Below are positions 24,015-33,787 of a DNA stretch of 39,707 bases, one piece after another; the first letter of the stretch is position 1, and every line of letters starts with the position of its first letter. The stretch spans positions 1-39,707 of the forward strand of contig CAIZGR010000676.1 of assembly GCA_903932535.1 (NCBI GenBank). Reading direction: 5' to 3'. This stretch comes from an uncultured Hyphomicrobiales bacterium (GTDB lineage: Bacteria; Pseudomonadota; Alphaproteobacteria; Rhizobiales; Beijerinckiaceae). The notes below the pieces were generated by a model, which was not told the origin of the DNA, did not search any database, and was given only the letters and a program-made list of their open reading frames with translations. The position numbers and the translations under genes were made by a program.

Positions 24015-24545
24015 TCAGACGCGGGTCGCCCGCCAGCTCGGGCCCTTGGGCCCGAAAGCCGGCTCGATGCGGAACTGGTCGGCGGAGGTCATCTTGCCGA
24101 GCGGGGTCGCCTCGTCCGGCATGACGAGCGTCGCCTCGTCGCCGAGGAACATGATCACATGGCGGCGCTCGTCGAGGAGCGTGCGGGCGAGGCTGCGCAG
24201 CCCGCTGTAGTAGGGCTCCTTGCGCCAGTGGCCGGGCGAGCCGGGATCGACTTGGCCGTAGACGAATCTGTTCGGCGGAAAGATCGACAAGACGAATTTG
24301 GCGCGGTCGGGCCGCCAGGCTTCGCCGAGCTTGCCGTCGCTCATCCACAGGCAGAAGAACCGCCGGCACGGCTCGGGCGCCGCATCGTGGATCTTGCAGC
24401 CCCTTCCCGGCGCGCAATGCACGCACCAAGCGCCCGGCGGCTTCTCCAGGGCGGGCAGCGCGTAAACCTTGCAGCACAGCGTGCAGGACCCGCAGGCGCG
24501 TCCCGGAGCGGCCCCGCAGGGCGCCACCGCCATCGTCGAAGTCAT
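24015..24545 (-). CDS. YkgJ-type cysteine-cluster (zinc/iron-chelating) protein
   Basis: A 176-residue soluble protein with the YkgJ/CxxxxCxxCC-type cluster: CGSCTLCC near the N-terminus, then WCVHCAPGRGC and PCRRFFCLWM. The eight or more cysteines are arranged to bind a metal or iron-sulfur centre. Members of this family are widespread and poorly characterised; some are encoded near flagellar or oxidative-stress genes. The rest (FLGDEATLVMPDEATPLGKM) is unremarkable. The start at 24545 has AGGAAG just upstream. It stands alone except for the pseudogene behind it. Confidence 0.85.
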   Translation of the reverse strand: MTSTMAVAPCGAAPGRACGSCTLCCKVYALPALEKPPGAWCVHCAPGRGCKIHDAAPEPCRRFFCLWMSDGKLGEAWRPDRAKFVLSIFPPNRFVYGQVDPGSPGHWRKEPYYSGLRSLARTLLDERRHVIMFLGDEATLVMPDEATPLGKMTSADQFRIEPAFGPKGPSWRATRV

Positions 24546-24662
24546 GGATCTTCCTGTCGAAACGAGGCCGGACCGCTAACGCGGAAGGAGGACGCTGGCA
24601 AGCCGCGGCGCTTCCCCTTCCGTATCCGATTCCAGAAATCGCGCCCGGCTCGGCGGCGAAGG

Positions 24663-24690
24663 TTGACGCGGCGAACCGCGTCGCTATCTA
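24663..24690 (+). promoter_or_regulatory. Candidate sigma-70 promoter of tRNA-Ser
   Basis: TTGACG (24663-24668) and TATCTA (24685-24690) are separated by 16 bp. The predicted start, near 24697, leaves about 90 nt of 5' leader before the tRNA. No other gene competes for it in the 240-bp interval 24546-24785. Confidence 0.5.
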
Positions 24691-24785
24691 TGGACGCGCG
24701 GTGAGGCGTTTCGACGGCAAACGGCGGCAAGGTCGCGTGCCGGGAGCGGCCCCGGCGATAAAACGCCCTTATGTATCCAGGGCTT

Positions 24786-24875
24786 GGAAGGATGGCCGAG
24801 TGGTTTAAGGCAGCGGTCTTGAAAACCGCCGTGGGCGCAAGTCCACCGTGAGTTCGAATCTCACTCCTTCCGCCA
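24786..24875 (+). tRNA. tRNA-Ser (anticodon UGA)
   Basis: A 90-nt class II tRNA. The acceptor stem GGAAGGA pairs with TCCTTCC (24865-24871), followed by discriminator G and an encoded CCA. The anticodon stem GCGGT/ACCGC (24813-24817, 24825-24829) encloses the loop CTTGAAA with anticodon TGA at 24820-24822. A long variable arm (CGTGGGCGCAAGTCCACCG) and the T-loop TTCGAAT complete the serine-type structure. It reads UCA codons. Confidence 0.97.
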
Positions 24876-25045
24876 GCCCGACGTCCGCCGCTGTCTTCCG
24901 GCGCCCGATCACCCCCTGAAAAACCGGCGCTTTTCCGCGTCTCACAGTCTGTCGTCGCTCGCCGGTCCGTCTGGCGGCCTCGATTCGCGGCGGCGAGCGC
25001 CGCCGTCCGCGCAATTCGCAAAACAAGCGCCGGGACCGCCCCAGC

Positions 25046-26076
25046 TCAGCCTCGCCCGGAGTCGACCTCCTCCATGGCGAGTTGCGCCATCAGCGGGACG
25101 GCGGCGCCCATCGCGCGCGCCCGCTCCGGGTTCGAGGCGTTGCCGTCGAGCGAGCGCTTGTAGACGCCCTGGACGATCGCGGCGACCCGGAAGAAGCTGA
25201 ACGCGATCAGGAAGGTCCAATCGGGAATGTGGTCGAGGCCCGCCCGGCGGCAATAGGCGGCGACATATTCGGCTTCGGTCGGCACGCCGGCTGCGGCGCG
25301 GTCGACGCCGCCGAGGCCGCGGAACGCTCCGGCGTTGGGCAGCCGCCATTGCATGCACTGGTAGGCGAGGTCGGCGAAGGGATGGCCGAGCGTCGACAGC
25401 TCCCAGTCGAGCACGGCCAGAAGCTTCGGCGCGTCGGCGGCGAAGATCATGTTGTCGATCCGCCAGTCGCCGTGCACCAGCGCCACCCGGCCGTCGTCGG
25501 CCGGAACGGACTGGCCGAGCCAGGCGATCAGGCGCTCCATGTCGTCGATCCGGCCCGTCTCGCTCGCGCGGTACTGCTCGCTCCAGCGCTGCAACTGGCG
25601 GGCGAAATAGCTGCCCGGCTTGCCGAAGTCGGAGAGCCCGGCCGCGGCGACGTCGATGGCGTGCAGGCTCGCCAAGGCCTCGTTCATCGCGTCGTAGATC
25701 GGCGCGCGCTCTGCGCGTTCGAGCTCGGGCAGCGCCGGGTCCCAGTAGATGCGGCCATCGACATGCGCCATGAGGTAGAACGCCGTGCCGACGACGGCGT
25801 CGTCCTCGCACAGCGCCAGCGCGCGCGGCGCGGGAAATCCCGTGCGCTCGAGCGCCCTCAGAACGCGGAACTCGCGCTCGATCATGTGCGCGCTTTTCAG
25901 GAGCTTGCCGGGGGGCTTCCGCCGCAAAACGTAGCGGCCGCTTTCCGCTTCCACCAGATAGGTCGGGTTCGACTGCCCGGAGGGGAACTTCGTCGCCTTC
26001 GACGGCCCGCGATAGCCTTCGACCTCGGCGCCCGCCCAGGCGTCGAAGCCGGTCATGTCCTCTGGAAAAGTCCCGC

Positions 26077-26080
<4 letters not shown>
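25046..26080 (-). CDS. Aminoglycoside-phosphotransferase-fold kinase paired with acyl-CoA dehydrogenase
   Basis: A 344-residue member of the APH/choline-kinase fold. The nucleotide loop FPSGQSNPTYLV, the lysine-containing YVLRRKPPGKLL, the catalytic HGDWRIDNMIF (Brenner motif) and the metal-binding LDWELSTLGHP are all visible. Its start overlaps the stop of the acyl-CoA dehydrogenase gene by 4 nt (ATGA). This pairing is known: vertebrate ACAD10 and ACAD11 fuse the two domains, and their kinase domain phosphorylates 4-hydroxy acyl chains so that they can be dehydrated and beta-oxidised. The same role is likely here. Nothing in the sequence is degenerate. Confidence 0.9.
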
Positions 26081-27312
<1,232 letters not shown>

Positions 27313-28153
27313 GTTTCCCTCCCTGACCGTCTGATGCCGCTACGTTGGCCTATCCATCGGCGATTGCGCAAGCGGGTTGAGCCGACAGCGGCCGGCCGCC
27401 CCCGCCGGATGTCGCGCACGACGCGCCGCGGCGCAACGAAATCATCGGGTTGAGGCCTCCCGTGCGCCGCGCGCGGCGGCGCGGCGCAACTCCGGACGAC
27501 GGGCGCGCCTGCTCGGTCATCGCGAGGCGCCCGAAGGGCGACGTGGCGATCCAGGGGCCGCAACCGCAGCCCGGCGGCCCTGGATTGCTTCGCCTTCGGC
27601 TCGCAATGACGGGGTTGGAGCCGCCGTCTTCCCCGGCGGCCAACCGGCGACTGGGCTCCGCAAGCGCGGTCGCGACGCCGGCGCGCCGAGGCCGCGTCGC
27701 CAGCGTCGAGCCGGTTTCGAGCCCTTTCAACAGCTTGCGCGGACTTTCCCGGGCGGGCGCAGCCGCCGGGGAAACGCTTGGCCTTCGCAACCCGGAATTT
27801 TGATCCGGTCGGACGCGGCGCCGTTCGGCGGGCGGCAAGGAAAGCGGGAAGGGCGGCGCGCATTTCGGGCGTGATGGAGCGACAGGCTCACTCTGACCGG
27901 AATTCTGATTTTCCGCAAGGATTTGCTTTCCTTCGCCGCCGCGGCCGGCCTTGCCGGCGCAAGCTCCGTCGTCGACGGCCGGAGGGCGGCCGGCGGACGA
28001 ACAGCGGGAACAGGCGGGACAGCGGGCGTACAATCTCGATCCTGAAGGGGTAGAGTCGGCCCGAAGCGGGCATTTTCCTAGAACCGGTTCAACACACGGA
28101 AATCGCGATGATCTCGCGCCTTGCCTTGACGATCCTACGCGTTATGATTGGGC
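27313..28153 (+). other. ~840-bp gene-poor interval
   Basis: Open frames here are short and Arg/Pro-rich. The interval holds the palindromic repeat at 27516-27610 and, near its end, a CTTGCC-N17-TATGAT pair (-10 at 28143-28148) just before the GIY-YIG gene. Apart from these I see nothing functional in it. The remainder looks like decayed or purely spacer DNA. Confidence 0.5.
27516..27610. repeat. Imperfect palindromic repeat (GTCATYGCGAG ... ATCCAGGG type)
   Basis: The left arm starts GTCATCGCGAG and ends GCGATCCAGGG. The right arm, read on the other strand, starts GTCATTGCGAG and ends GCAATCCAGGG. About 20 bp of non-matching DNA lie between the arms. This kind of intergenic palindrome (GTCATTGCGAG...GAAGCAATCCAGG) is common in Rhizobiales genomes and is probably a non-autonomous or REP-like element. 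It carries no gene. Confidence 0.7.
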
Positions 28154-28444
28154 ATGCGTGGCGGCTGGGTGTACATGATGACGAACCGTCCGAACGGCAC
28201 GCTCTACGTCGGCGTGACCGCCGACATCGGGCGTCGCGCGTATGAGCATCGGCAAGGCCTCGTCGACGGCTTCACGCGCCGGTACGGGCTGAAACGTCTG
28301 GTCTGGAAGGAATTCCACGAGGACATTCGCTCCGCCATGCAGCGCGAGAGCAACATCAAGCATTGGCCGCGCGCGTGGAAGGTGAAGCTGATTCTCATGG
28401 AAAACCGTGAGTGGCGGGACCTTTTCGAGGAGCTGAATTGCTGA
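28154..28444 (+). CDS. Small GIY-YIG nuclease-family protein
   Basis: A 96-residue protein that is one GIY-YIG domain. The V-Y-M (GIY position) in GWVYMMTNRPNG and the Y-V-G (YIG position) in TLYVGVTADIGRR are followed by the catalytic-type Arg, the EHR segment and a late Glu (RESNIKHW). Stand-alone proteins of this size are abundant in alphaproteobacteria and their function is mostly unknown; DNA cleavage is possible from the family. The ATG at 28154 is preferred over a TTG six bases earlier. No good ribosome-binding site is visible and a -10-like TATGAT ends 5 nt before it, so a leaderless transcript is possible. It is flanked by palindromic repeats on both sides. Confidence 0.85.
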   Translation: MRGGWVYMMTNRPNGTLYVGVTADIGRRAYEHRQGLVDGFTRRYGLKRLVWKEFHEDIRSAMQRESNIKHWPRAWKVKLILMENREWRDLFEELNC

Positions 28445-28466
28445 GGGCGTGAGGCGCCTTCGGCGC

Positions 28467-28635
28467 CGGCGTGGATGGCCGGGTCGAGCCCGGCCATGAC
28501 GGGGTTGGGGATTTCAAGCCAAGCCGCGTGTGCCCGTGGACAACCCTCGAGGAGCACGGCCATTTTCCGCAAGCGATGGGTTGCTAGGTACACCTTACGC
28601 CGTCATGGCCGGGCTCGACCCGGCCATCCACGCCG
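28467..28635. repeat. 36-bp perfect inverted repeat around a 97-bp spacer ('MAGLDPAIH' element)
   Basis: Positions 28467-28502 are perfectly complementary to 28600-28635. Each arm is itself partly palindromic (GGCCGGGTCGAGCCCGGCC). Translated, either outside-in strand gives V-MAGLDPAIH, the signature of spurious proteins that annotators predict from this repeat. No gene lies in the spacer. A GGCGCC-TTC-GGCGCC hairpin directly before the left arm (28453-28467) may end the GIY-YIG transcript. The structure suggests a small palindromic or MITE-like element. Confidence 0.75.
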
Positions 28636-28893
28636 CGCCGACAGGCGCTCTGCGACCGTCCGGTCTTTGCGCCGTGCCGTCGTCCTGGGCGCAGACAGGC
28701 GGATTGAACGCACACAAGTCGCGCTTTGCCCCCACATCGCCAACCGCAGCTCTCCCACCGTCACCGCCTGCGCCGAGCCATAGCAACCGTCTGAACGCGA
28801 TCCCGAGCGCCGCGTTCGCCGTGCCCGTCCCGCCGGAGAGGGGATGGTTCGGCCCGACGCGGCGTGACGTTACGGTTGTTGCGCCCGCGCGCC
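28636..28893 (+). other. Interval downstream of the inverted repeat
   Basis: No gene supported. The frame through this region only extends the repeat-derived MAGLDPAIH reading into low-complexity Pro/Ser/Ala sequence. It lies between the repeat and the 3' end of the cytochrome gene. Confidence 0.5.
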
Positions 28894-29433
28894 TCACTTC
28901 GGGAACGGGACCGGCTGGTCCGACAGGCTCTGGAGATAGGCCAGGATGTCGGCGCGCTTCTGCGGGTCCTTCTCGCCCGCGAACGCCATCTTGGTTCCGG
29001 AGGCGACGGCCTTCGGATTGGCGATCCAGCCGTTGAGCTTGTCGAAAGTCCAGTCGCCGCCGAGTCCCTTGACGGCGTCGGAATAGGAGAAGCCCGCGGC
29101 CGAGGCGACCGGACGCCCGACGACGCCCCAGAGATCGGGGCCGACCTTCGCCGGCCCGCCCTTCTCGAAGCTGTGGCAGGTGGCGCAGACCTTGGCGTCG
29201 GCCGCGCCCTTCTTCGCGTCGGCCTTGGCCAGCAGCTCCGGCAGCGGGACTTCCTTGGGCGCAGCGGGGGCCGGGGCCGAGGCGGGCGCCTCGGCGGAAC
29301 CCGGCAGCGCGTAGCCGGGGACCTTCAGCACCTGCGGGGCGAACACGAAGCTCGTGTACTCCATGATCAGGCCTACGAAAACGAGCGACCCGAACAGGGC
29401 CAGCATGGTCCGGTTGAAATCTGCTGCGGTCAT
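28894..29433 (-). CDS. Membrane-anchored c-type cytochrome (CycM-like)
   Basis: A 179-residue cytochrome c. It has an uncleaved N-terminal membrane helix (TMLALFGSLVFVGLIME), an Ala/Pro-rich linker (APASAPAPAAP), then a class I haem domain: the haem-binding CATCH, KVGPDLWGVVGR after it, and the Met axial ligand in GTKMAF. It ends LSDQPVPFPK. The layout matches CycM of Bradyrhizobium, a membrane-bound cytochrome that carries electrons to the aa3 oxidase; the assignment is by family, not proven. It is divergent from kdsB, an arrangement also found in other alphaproteobacteria. Confidence 0.9.
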   Translation of the reverse strand: MTAADFNRTMLALFGSLVFVGLIMEYTSFVFAPQVLKVPGYALPGSAEAPASAPAPAAPKEVPLPELLAKADAKKGAADAKVCATCHSFEKGGPAKVGPDLWGVVGRPVASAAGFSYSDAVKGLGGDWTFDKLNGWIANPKAVASGTKMAFAGEKDPQKRADILAYLQSLSDQPVPFPK

Positions 29434-29508
29434 TCTCGAGGACCTTCGACAGCGGTACGGGCGGGACGTCCCGGGCGCGGCGCCGGAAACCGGATTTGAT
29501 TAGCCGCT

Positions 29509-29536
29509 TTGCCGCCGCGTTGGCAACTCGTATAAG
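29509..29536 (+). promoter_or_regulatory. Candidate sigma-70 promoter of kdsB-pheA
   Basis: TTGCCG (29509-29514), 16 bp, TATAAG (29531-29536). The -10 matches five of six bases. The start near 29543 would give a 30-nt leader before the ATG at 29573. It lies in the 139-bp region divergent from the cytochrome gene. Confidence 0.45.
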
Positions 29537-29572
29537 CCCGCACTTCCCTCGAGGCTTCCCCTGCTCCCGCTC

Positions 29573-30316
29573 ATGATGAAACCCGTCGTCCTCATTCCCG
29601 CCCGCATGGCCTCGACCCGCCTGCCCGGCAAGCCGCTCGCCGACATCGGCGGCGAGCCCATGATCGTCCAGGTCTGGCGGCGCGCGACCGAGGCCGGCGT
29701 CGGCCCGGTGGTGGTGGCGACCGACGACGAGCGGGTCGCCGCGGCGGTGGAAGCCGCGGGCGGGCGCGCGGTCATGACCCGCGCCGATCACCAGTCCGGG
29801 TCCGACCGCATCTTCGAGGCGCTGGGCCGCGTCGATCCCGGCGGCGCCTACGACGTCGTCGTCAACGTGCAGGGCGACCTGCCGACGATCGAGAAGGCGG
29901 CGGTGCGCGCCTGCCTCGCGCCGCTCGACGACGCGGAGGTCGACATCGCGACGCTCGCGACGCCGATCGTGCGCGCGCAGGAGAAGGACGACCCCAACGT
30001 CGTCAAGGCGGTCGGGGCCGAGATCGCGCCGCGGCGGCTGCGGGCGCTCTATTTCACCCGCGCCCGCGCGCCGTGGGGCGACGGCCCGCTTCTGCACCAC
30101 ATCGGCCTCTACGCCTATCGCCGCGCGGCGCTCGCCCGTTTCGTCGCCCTGCCGCCCTCGCCGCTCGAACGGCGCGAGCGGCTCGAGCAGCTCCGGGCGC
30201 TCGAAGCCGGCATGCGCATCGACATCGCCGTCGTCGACACCCCGCCGCTCGGCGTCGACACGCCCGAGGATCTGGAGCGGGCGCGCGCGATGCTCGCCAC
30301 GAGGATAAACGGATGA
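29573..30316 (+). CDS. kdsB: 3-deoxy-manno-octulosonate cytidylyltransferase
   Basis: A 247-residue enzyme that activates Kdo as CMP-Kdo for lipopolysaccharide inner-core synthesis. The nucleotide-binding N-terminus [35 protein letters not shown] and VNVQGDLP are all family signatures, and the C-terminal [12 protein letters not shown] is typical. A second ATG at 29576 is an equally good start. The stop overlaps the next gene, pheA, by 4 nt (ATGA), an arrangement of kdsB and pheA shared by several alphaproteobacteria. Length and motifs are normal. Confidence 0.95.
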   Translation: MMKPVVLIPARMASTRLPGKPLADIGGEPMIVQVWRRATEAGVGPVVVATDDERVAAAVEAAGGRAVMTRADHQSGSDRIFEALGRVDPGGAYDVVVNVQGDLPTIEKAAVRACLAPLDDAEVDIATLATPIVRAQEKDDPNVVKAVGAEIAPRRLRALYFTRARAPWGDGPLLHHIGLYAYRRAALARFVALPPSPLERRERLEQLRALEAGMRIDIAVVDTPPLGVDTPEDLERARAMLATRING

Positions 30317-31179
30317 CCGACACGCGTTCCATCGCCTACCAGGGCGAGCCGGGGGCCAACTCGCACATCGCCTGCGTCGAGAACTATCCGGACCTCGCGC
30401 CCCTCCCCTGCGCGACCTTCGAGGACGCCTTCGCCGCGCTTCAGGACGGCTCGGCCGAGCTCGGCATGATCCCGATCGAGAATTCGATCGCCGGCCGGGT
30501 GGCCGACATCCACGCGCTTCTGCCCGCATCCCACCTGCATATCGTCGGGGAAACGTTCCTGCCGATCCATTTCCAGCTCCTCGCCGTGCCCGGCGCGCGG
30601 ATCGAGGACCTGCGGACGGTGCACAGCCACGTCCATGCGCTGGGCCAGTGCCGCAACATCATCCGCCGTCACAAGCTGAAGCCCGTCGTCGCGAGCGACA
30701 CCGCCGGGTCGGCGCGCGAGGTGGCGGAATGGGGCGACAGGAGCCGCGCCTCGCTCGCCACCGAATTCGCGGGCCGCATCTACGGGCTGCAAACCCTGGT
30801 CGGCGACGTCGAGGACGAGACGCACAACACCACCCGCTTCGTCGTGCTGTCGAAGACCGCGCAATGGGCGCCGGCGGGGAATGGGCCGGTCGTGACGACC
30901 TTCGTCTTCCGGGTGCGCAACGTGCCGGCGGCGCTCTACAAGGCGCTCGGCGGCTTTGCGACCAACAGCGTCAACATGACCAAGCTCGAGAGCTACATGG
31001 TCGAGGGCGAGTTCGCGGCGACCCAGTTCCTCGCCGACGTCGACGCCCATCCCGAGGATGCGCCGCTCGCCCGGGCGCTGGAGGAGCTGGCGTTCTTCTC
31101 GCGCGAGGTCCGCATCCTCGGCGTCTATCCCGCCCACCCGTTCCGGATCGAGACGCAGAACGGCCGCAACGGCATGTGA
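30313..31179 (+). CDS. pheA: Prephenate dehydratase
   Basis: A 288-residue monofunctional prephenate dehydratase that converts prephenate to phenylpyruvate for phenylalanine synthesis. The N-terminal [26 protein letters not shown] (catalytic half), [12 protein letters not shown] and ETHNTTRF (with the catalytic Thr) are conserved. The C-terminal ACT domain ([20 protein letters not shown], then NMTKLESYM, a variant of the ESRP motif) binds Phe for feedback inhibition. No chorismate mutase domain is fused. It is translationally coupled to kdsB through ATGA. Confidence 0.95.
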   Translation: MTDTRSIAYQGEPGANSHIACVENYPDLAPLPCATFEDAFAALQDGSAELGMIPIENSIAGRVADIHALLPASHLHIVGETFLPIHFQLLAVPGARIEDLRTVHSHVHALGQCRNIIRRHKLKPVVASDTAGSAREVAEWGDRSRASLATEFAGRIYGLQTLVGDVEDETHNTTRFVVLSKTAQWAPAGNGPVVTTFVFRVRNVPAALYKALGGFATNSVNMTKLESYMVEGEFAATQFLADVDAHPEDAPLARALEELAFFSREVRILGVYPAHPFRIETQNGRNGM

Positions 31180-31185
31180 GCCGGA

Positions 31186-31211
31186 CCGCGGGCGCGATCG
31201 TTTGCCCGCGG
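31186..31211 (+). terminator. Candidate terminator after pheA
   Basis: CCGCGGGC (31186-31193) is complementary to GCCCGCGG (31204-31211) with a 10-nt loop, 7 nt after the pheA stop. A short T-containing stretch (GTTTCCTTT) follows about 6 nt later. It is rho-independent-like but weak on the U-tract. Confidence 0.4.
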
Positions 31212-31262
31212 GCGGCGTTTCCTTTAGATCTCGCAGCGCGCTCCCGCTCCAGGAGGAAGCCC

Positions 31263-31874
31263 ATGACGCCGCTCCGCGCCGCGCTGTTCGCCGCCGTCAC
31301 GTTTTTTGCTTTGCCCGCGTTCGCCGAGAGCCCGCCGACCGCGGTGGCGCGCGCGACGATCGAGCGCGTTGCGCCGGACGGCGGCAGCCTCGTCGTCCGG
31401 ACGCGCGCAGGCGAGGAAGAGACCGTGCGGATTTCGGACAAGACCACGGTCATGCTGGTCGTTCCGGCCGCGCTCGCCGACGTGAAGCCCGGCGCCTTCA
31501 TCGGCGTCGCCGCGCTGCCGGGCGAAGGCGGCGAGTTGAAGGCGATGGAAGTCCATGTCTTCCCCGAAGCGCTGCGCGGGACCGGAGAGGGATTCCGGCC
31601 CTTCGACCTCGCCCCCGGGAGCACCATGACCAACGGCGCGGTCGCCGCGCGGGTCGACGGCGTCGAGGGATCGAAGCTCACCGTCTCCTACAAGGGCGGC
31701 CAGCAGACCATCGTCGTCGATCCCGAGGCGCCCGTCGTCGCTCTCGCGCCCGGCGCGCGCGCCGACTTGAAGCCGGGGGCGGCGATCATCGCTCGGGGCT
31801 CCAAGGCGAGCGACGGCGCGATCGACGCGGCGCGCGTTCTGGTCGGCAAGGACGGACTCGTCCCGCCGTTCTGA
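31263..31874 (+). CDS. Secreted hypothetical protein with repeated beta modules
   Basis: A 203-residue exported protein with a clean signal peptide (LRAALFAAVTFFALPAFA, then ES). The mature part consists of two related small beta units: RVAPDGGSLVVRTRAGEE...LADVKPGAFIGVAAL near the N-terminus and RVDGVEGSKLTVSYKGG...ADLKPGAAIIARG near the C-terminus. The unit (short strands, then a [DA]-[LV]-KPG turn) is of the kind seen in DUF5666-like proteins; a periplasmic role is likely, but the function is unknown. The ATG at 31263 has a perfect AGGAGG 9 nt upstream. It stands alone between pheA and the B12-type radical SAM gene. Confidence 0.85.
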   Translation: MTPLRAALFAAVTFFALPAFAESPPTAVARATIERVAPDGGSLVVRTRAGEEETVRISDKTTVMLVVPAALADVKPGAFIGVAALPGEGGELKAMEVHVFPEALRGTGEGFRPFDLAPGSTMTNGAVAARVDGVEGSKLTVSYKGGQQTIVVDPEAPVVALAPGARADLKPGAAIIARGSKASDGAIDAARVLVGKDGLVPPF

Positions 31875-31961
31875 CCCGGATTTCGGCCGGCTGGCCCAGT
31901 TTGCCGGGCCGCACCGTCCATGTTAGCGCTTGATTGCTTTTACGCACGAGGGCCGAGGCGA

Positions 31962-33782
31962 ATGACGAGCACCGACCAGAATGCGTCTCACGCCGCTGCG
32001 CGGGCGTCCCGTTTCACCTTCGTCCTGATCAAGCCGACGCATTACGACGACCGGGGCTATCCCATTCAATGGCTCCGCTCGGCGCTGCCCTCGAATACGC
32101 TGGCGTGCATGAACAGCCTCGCCGAGGACGCGCGGAAACGCGAGGTGCTCGGCCCCGGGGTCGATCTCGCGATCGAGACCTACGACGAGACGAACCGCCG
32201 GGTCCGTCCGGCCGAGATCATCCGCGACCTCGCCCGGCGCGGCGGCCGGGCTCTGGTCGGGATCGTCGGGGTGCAGTCGAACCAGTTCCCCCGCGCGCTG
32301 GATATCGCCCGGCCGTTCCGCGCCGCCGGGATTCCGGTCTGCATCGGCGGCTTCCACGTCTCGGGCTGCATCGCCATGCTGCCGGAGCTGCCGGCGGAAT
32401 TGAAGGAGGCGCAGGCGCTCGGGATCGCCCTCTTTGCCGGTGAAGCGGAGGAGCGACGGCTCGACACCCTTCTGCGCGACGCGTGGAACGGCGCGCTCCA
32501 GCCGCTCTACAACTACATGGATCATCTGCCCTCGCTCGAAGGCGAGCCGGCGCCGATCCTGCCGCGCAAGCATGTCGAGCGGACCTCGGGCACCTATTCC
32601 AGCATCGACCTCGGCCGCGGCTGCCCCTACCAGTGCTCCTTCTGCACCATCATCAACGTGCAGGGCCGCAAGAGCCGTTTCCGCACCCCCGACGACCTGG
32701 AAAAGATCATCCGGGCGAACCGGGAGCAGGGGATCGACCGGTTCTTCATCACCGACGACAATTTCGCCCGCAACAGCGACTGGGAGATCCTGCTCGACCG
32801 GGTGATCGCCCTTCAGGACGAAGGCATCAGGGTCGGCCTGACGATCCAGGTCGACACGCTCTGCCACAAGATCCCGAACTTCATCGAGAAGGCGACCAGG
32901 GCCGGGGCGAGGCGGGTGTTCATCGGCCTCGAGAACATCACCCCCGAGAACCTGATCGCAGCCAAGAAGCGGCAGAACAAGATCACCGAATATCGCGCCA
33001 TGCTGCAGAAGTGGCGCGCGCACGGCGCGATCACCTACGCCGGCTACATCCTCGGCTTCCCGGCCGACACCAAAGAGTCGATCCTGCGCGACATCGAGAT
33101 CATCAAGCACGAGCTGCCGCTCGACATTCTCGAGTTCTTCTTCCTGACCCCCCTCCCCGGCTCCGAGGACCACCGCGACCTCCTGAAGAAGGGGGTGTGG
33201 ATGGACCCCGACATCAACAAATACGACCTCAACCATCGCGTCACGCATCATCCGAAAATGTCGGACGCGGAGTGGGACGAAGCTTATCGGGCGGCGTGGG
33301 ACGCCTTCTACGCGCCCGAGCACATGCGTACGCTGTTTCGCCGCGCCGCCGCCCTCCCGAACGGCCGGCCGAAGCAGATCGCGAGCACGATCATGTGGTT
33401 CAAGCTGATGATCGACCACGAGGGCGTCCATCCGCTCGAGGGCGGGGCGCTGCGGCTGAAGTCGAGGCGCGACCGCCGCCGCGGCCTGCCGCTGGAATCG
33501 CCGCTCGTCTTCTATCCGCGCCACTGGGGCGAGACGGCGATCAAGGCGGTGAAATATCTGCGCTTCTACCTGCGCACCCGAAAGATCCTGAACGAGGTCC
33601 TCGCGGCGCCGGACCGCGCCGCCTACACCGACATCGCGATCGCGCCGCCGAAGGCCGACGAGTTCGAGGCGCTCGAGCTTTATCACGCGACGAGCGGGGG
33701 CGAGGCGGCGCTGGCGCGCAAGAAGCTCGGCGACACCATCCGGAGCGGCGCGGCGAACGCGCCCGCGGCGGCGGCGGAGTAG
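31962..33782 (+). CDS. B12-binding-type radical SAM protein
   Basis: A 606-residue protein. The N-terminal ~190 residues resemble a cobalamin-binding Rossmann domain (LVGIVGVQSNQFPRALDIA, CIGGFHVSG), although the canonical DxHxxG histidine motif is not obvious. The radical SAM core starts at the cluster-binding motif C221-C225-C228 (GCPYQCSFC) and continues with FFITDDNFARN and VFIGLENITPENL. The C-terminal 200 residues are basic and unassigned. Members of this class methylate or rearrange unreactive carbons (BchE, hopanoid and antibiotic methyltransferases); the substrate here is unknown. The ATG at 31962 has GAGGCGA before it. It is followed after 5 nt by a GST-family gene. Confidence 0.88.
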   Translation: MTSTDQNASHAAARASRFTFVLIKPTHYDDRGYPIQWLRSALPSNTLACMNSLAEDARKREVLGPGVDLAIETYDETNRRVRPAEIIRDLARRGGRALVGIVGVQSNQFPRALDIARPFRAAGIPVCIGGFHVSGCIAMLPELPAELKEAQALGIALFAGEAEERRLDTLLRDAWNGALQPLYNYMDHLPSLEGEPAPILPRKHVERTSGTYSSIDLGRGCPYQCSFCTIINVQGRKSRFRTPDDLEKIIRANREQGIDRFFITDDNFARNSDWEILLDRVIALQDEGIRVGLTIQVDTLCHKIPNFIEKATRAGARRVFIGLENITPENLIAAKKRQNKITEYRAMLQKWRAHGAITYAGYILGFPADTKESILRDIEIIKHELPLDILEFFFLTPLPGSEDHRDLLKKGVWMDPDINKYDLNHRVTHHPKMSDAEWDEAYRAAWDAFYAPEHMRTLFRRAAALPNGRPKQIASTIMWFKLMIDHEGVHPLEGGALRLKSRRDRRRGLPLESPLVFYPRHWGETAIKAVKYLRFYLRTRKILNEVLAAPDRAAYTDIAIAPPKADEFEALELYHATSGGEAALARKKLGDTIRSGAANAPAAAAE

Positions 33783-33787
33783 GGGCG

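Noticed and set aside
24546..25045. tRNA-Ser as an integration site for a genomic island
   Set aside because: No integrase and no repeated 3' tRNA end was seen in the window.
28530..29036. Open frame containing MAGLDPAIH on the plus strand (and a similar one on the minus strand at 28204-28593)
   Set aside because: MAGLDPAIH is a known spurious translation of a palindromic repeat; both copies come from the inverted repeat arms.
31962..33782. Naming the B12-type radical SAM protein as a hopanoid or bacteriochlorophyll enzyme
   Set aside because: Motifs support only the superfamily; no neighbouring pathway genes.
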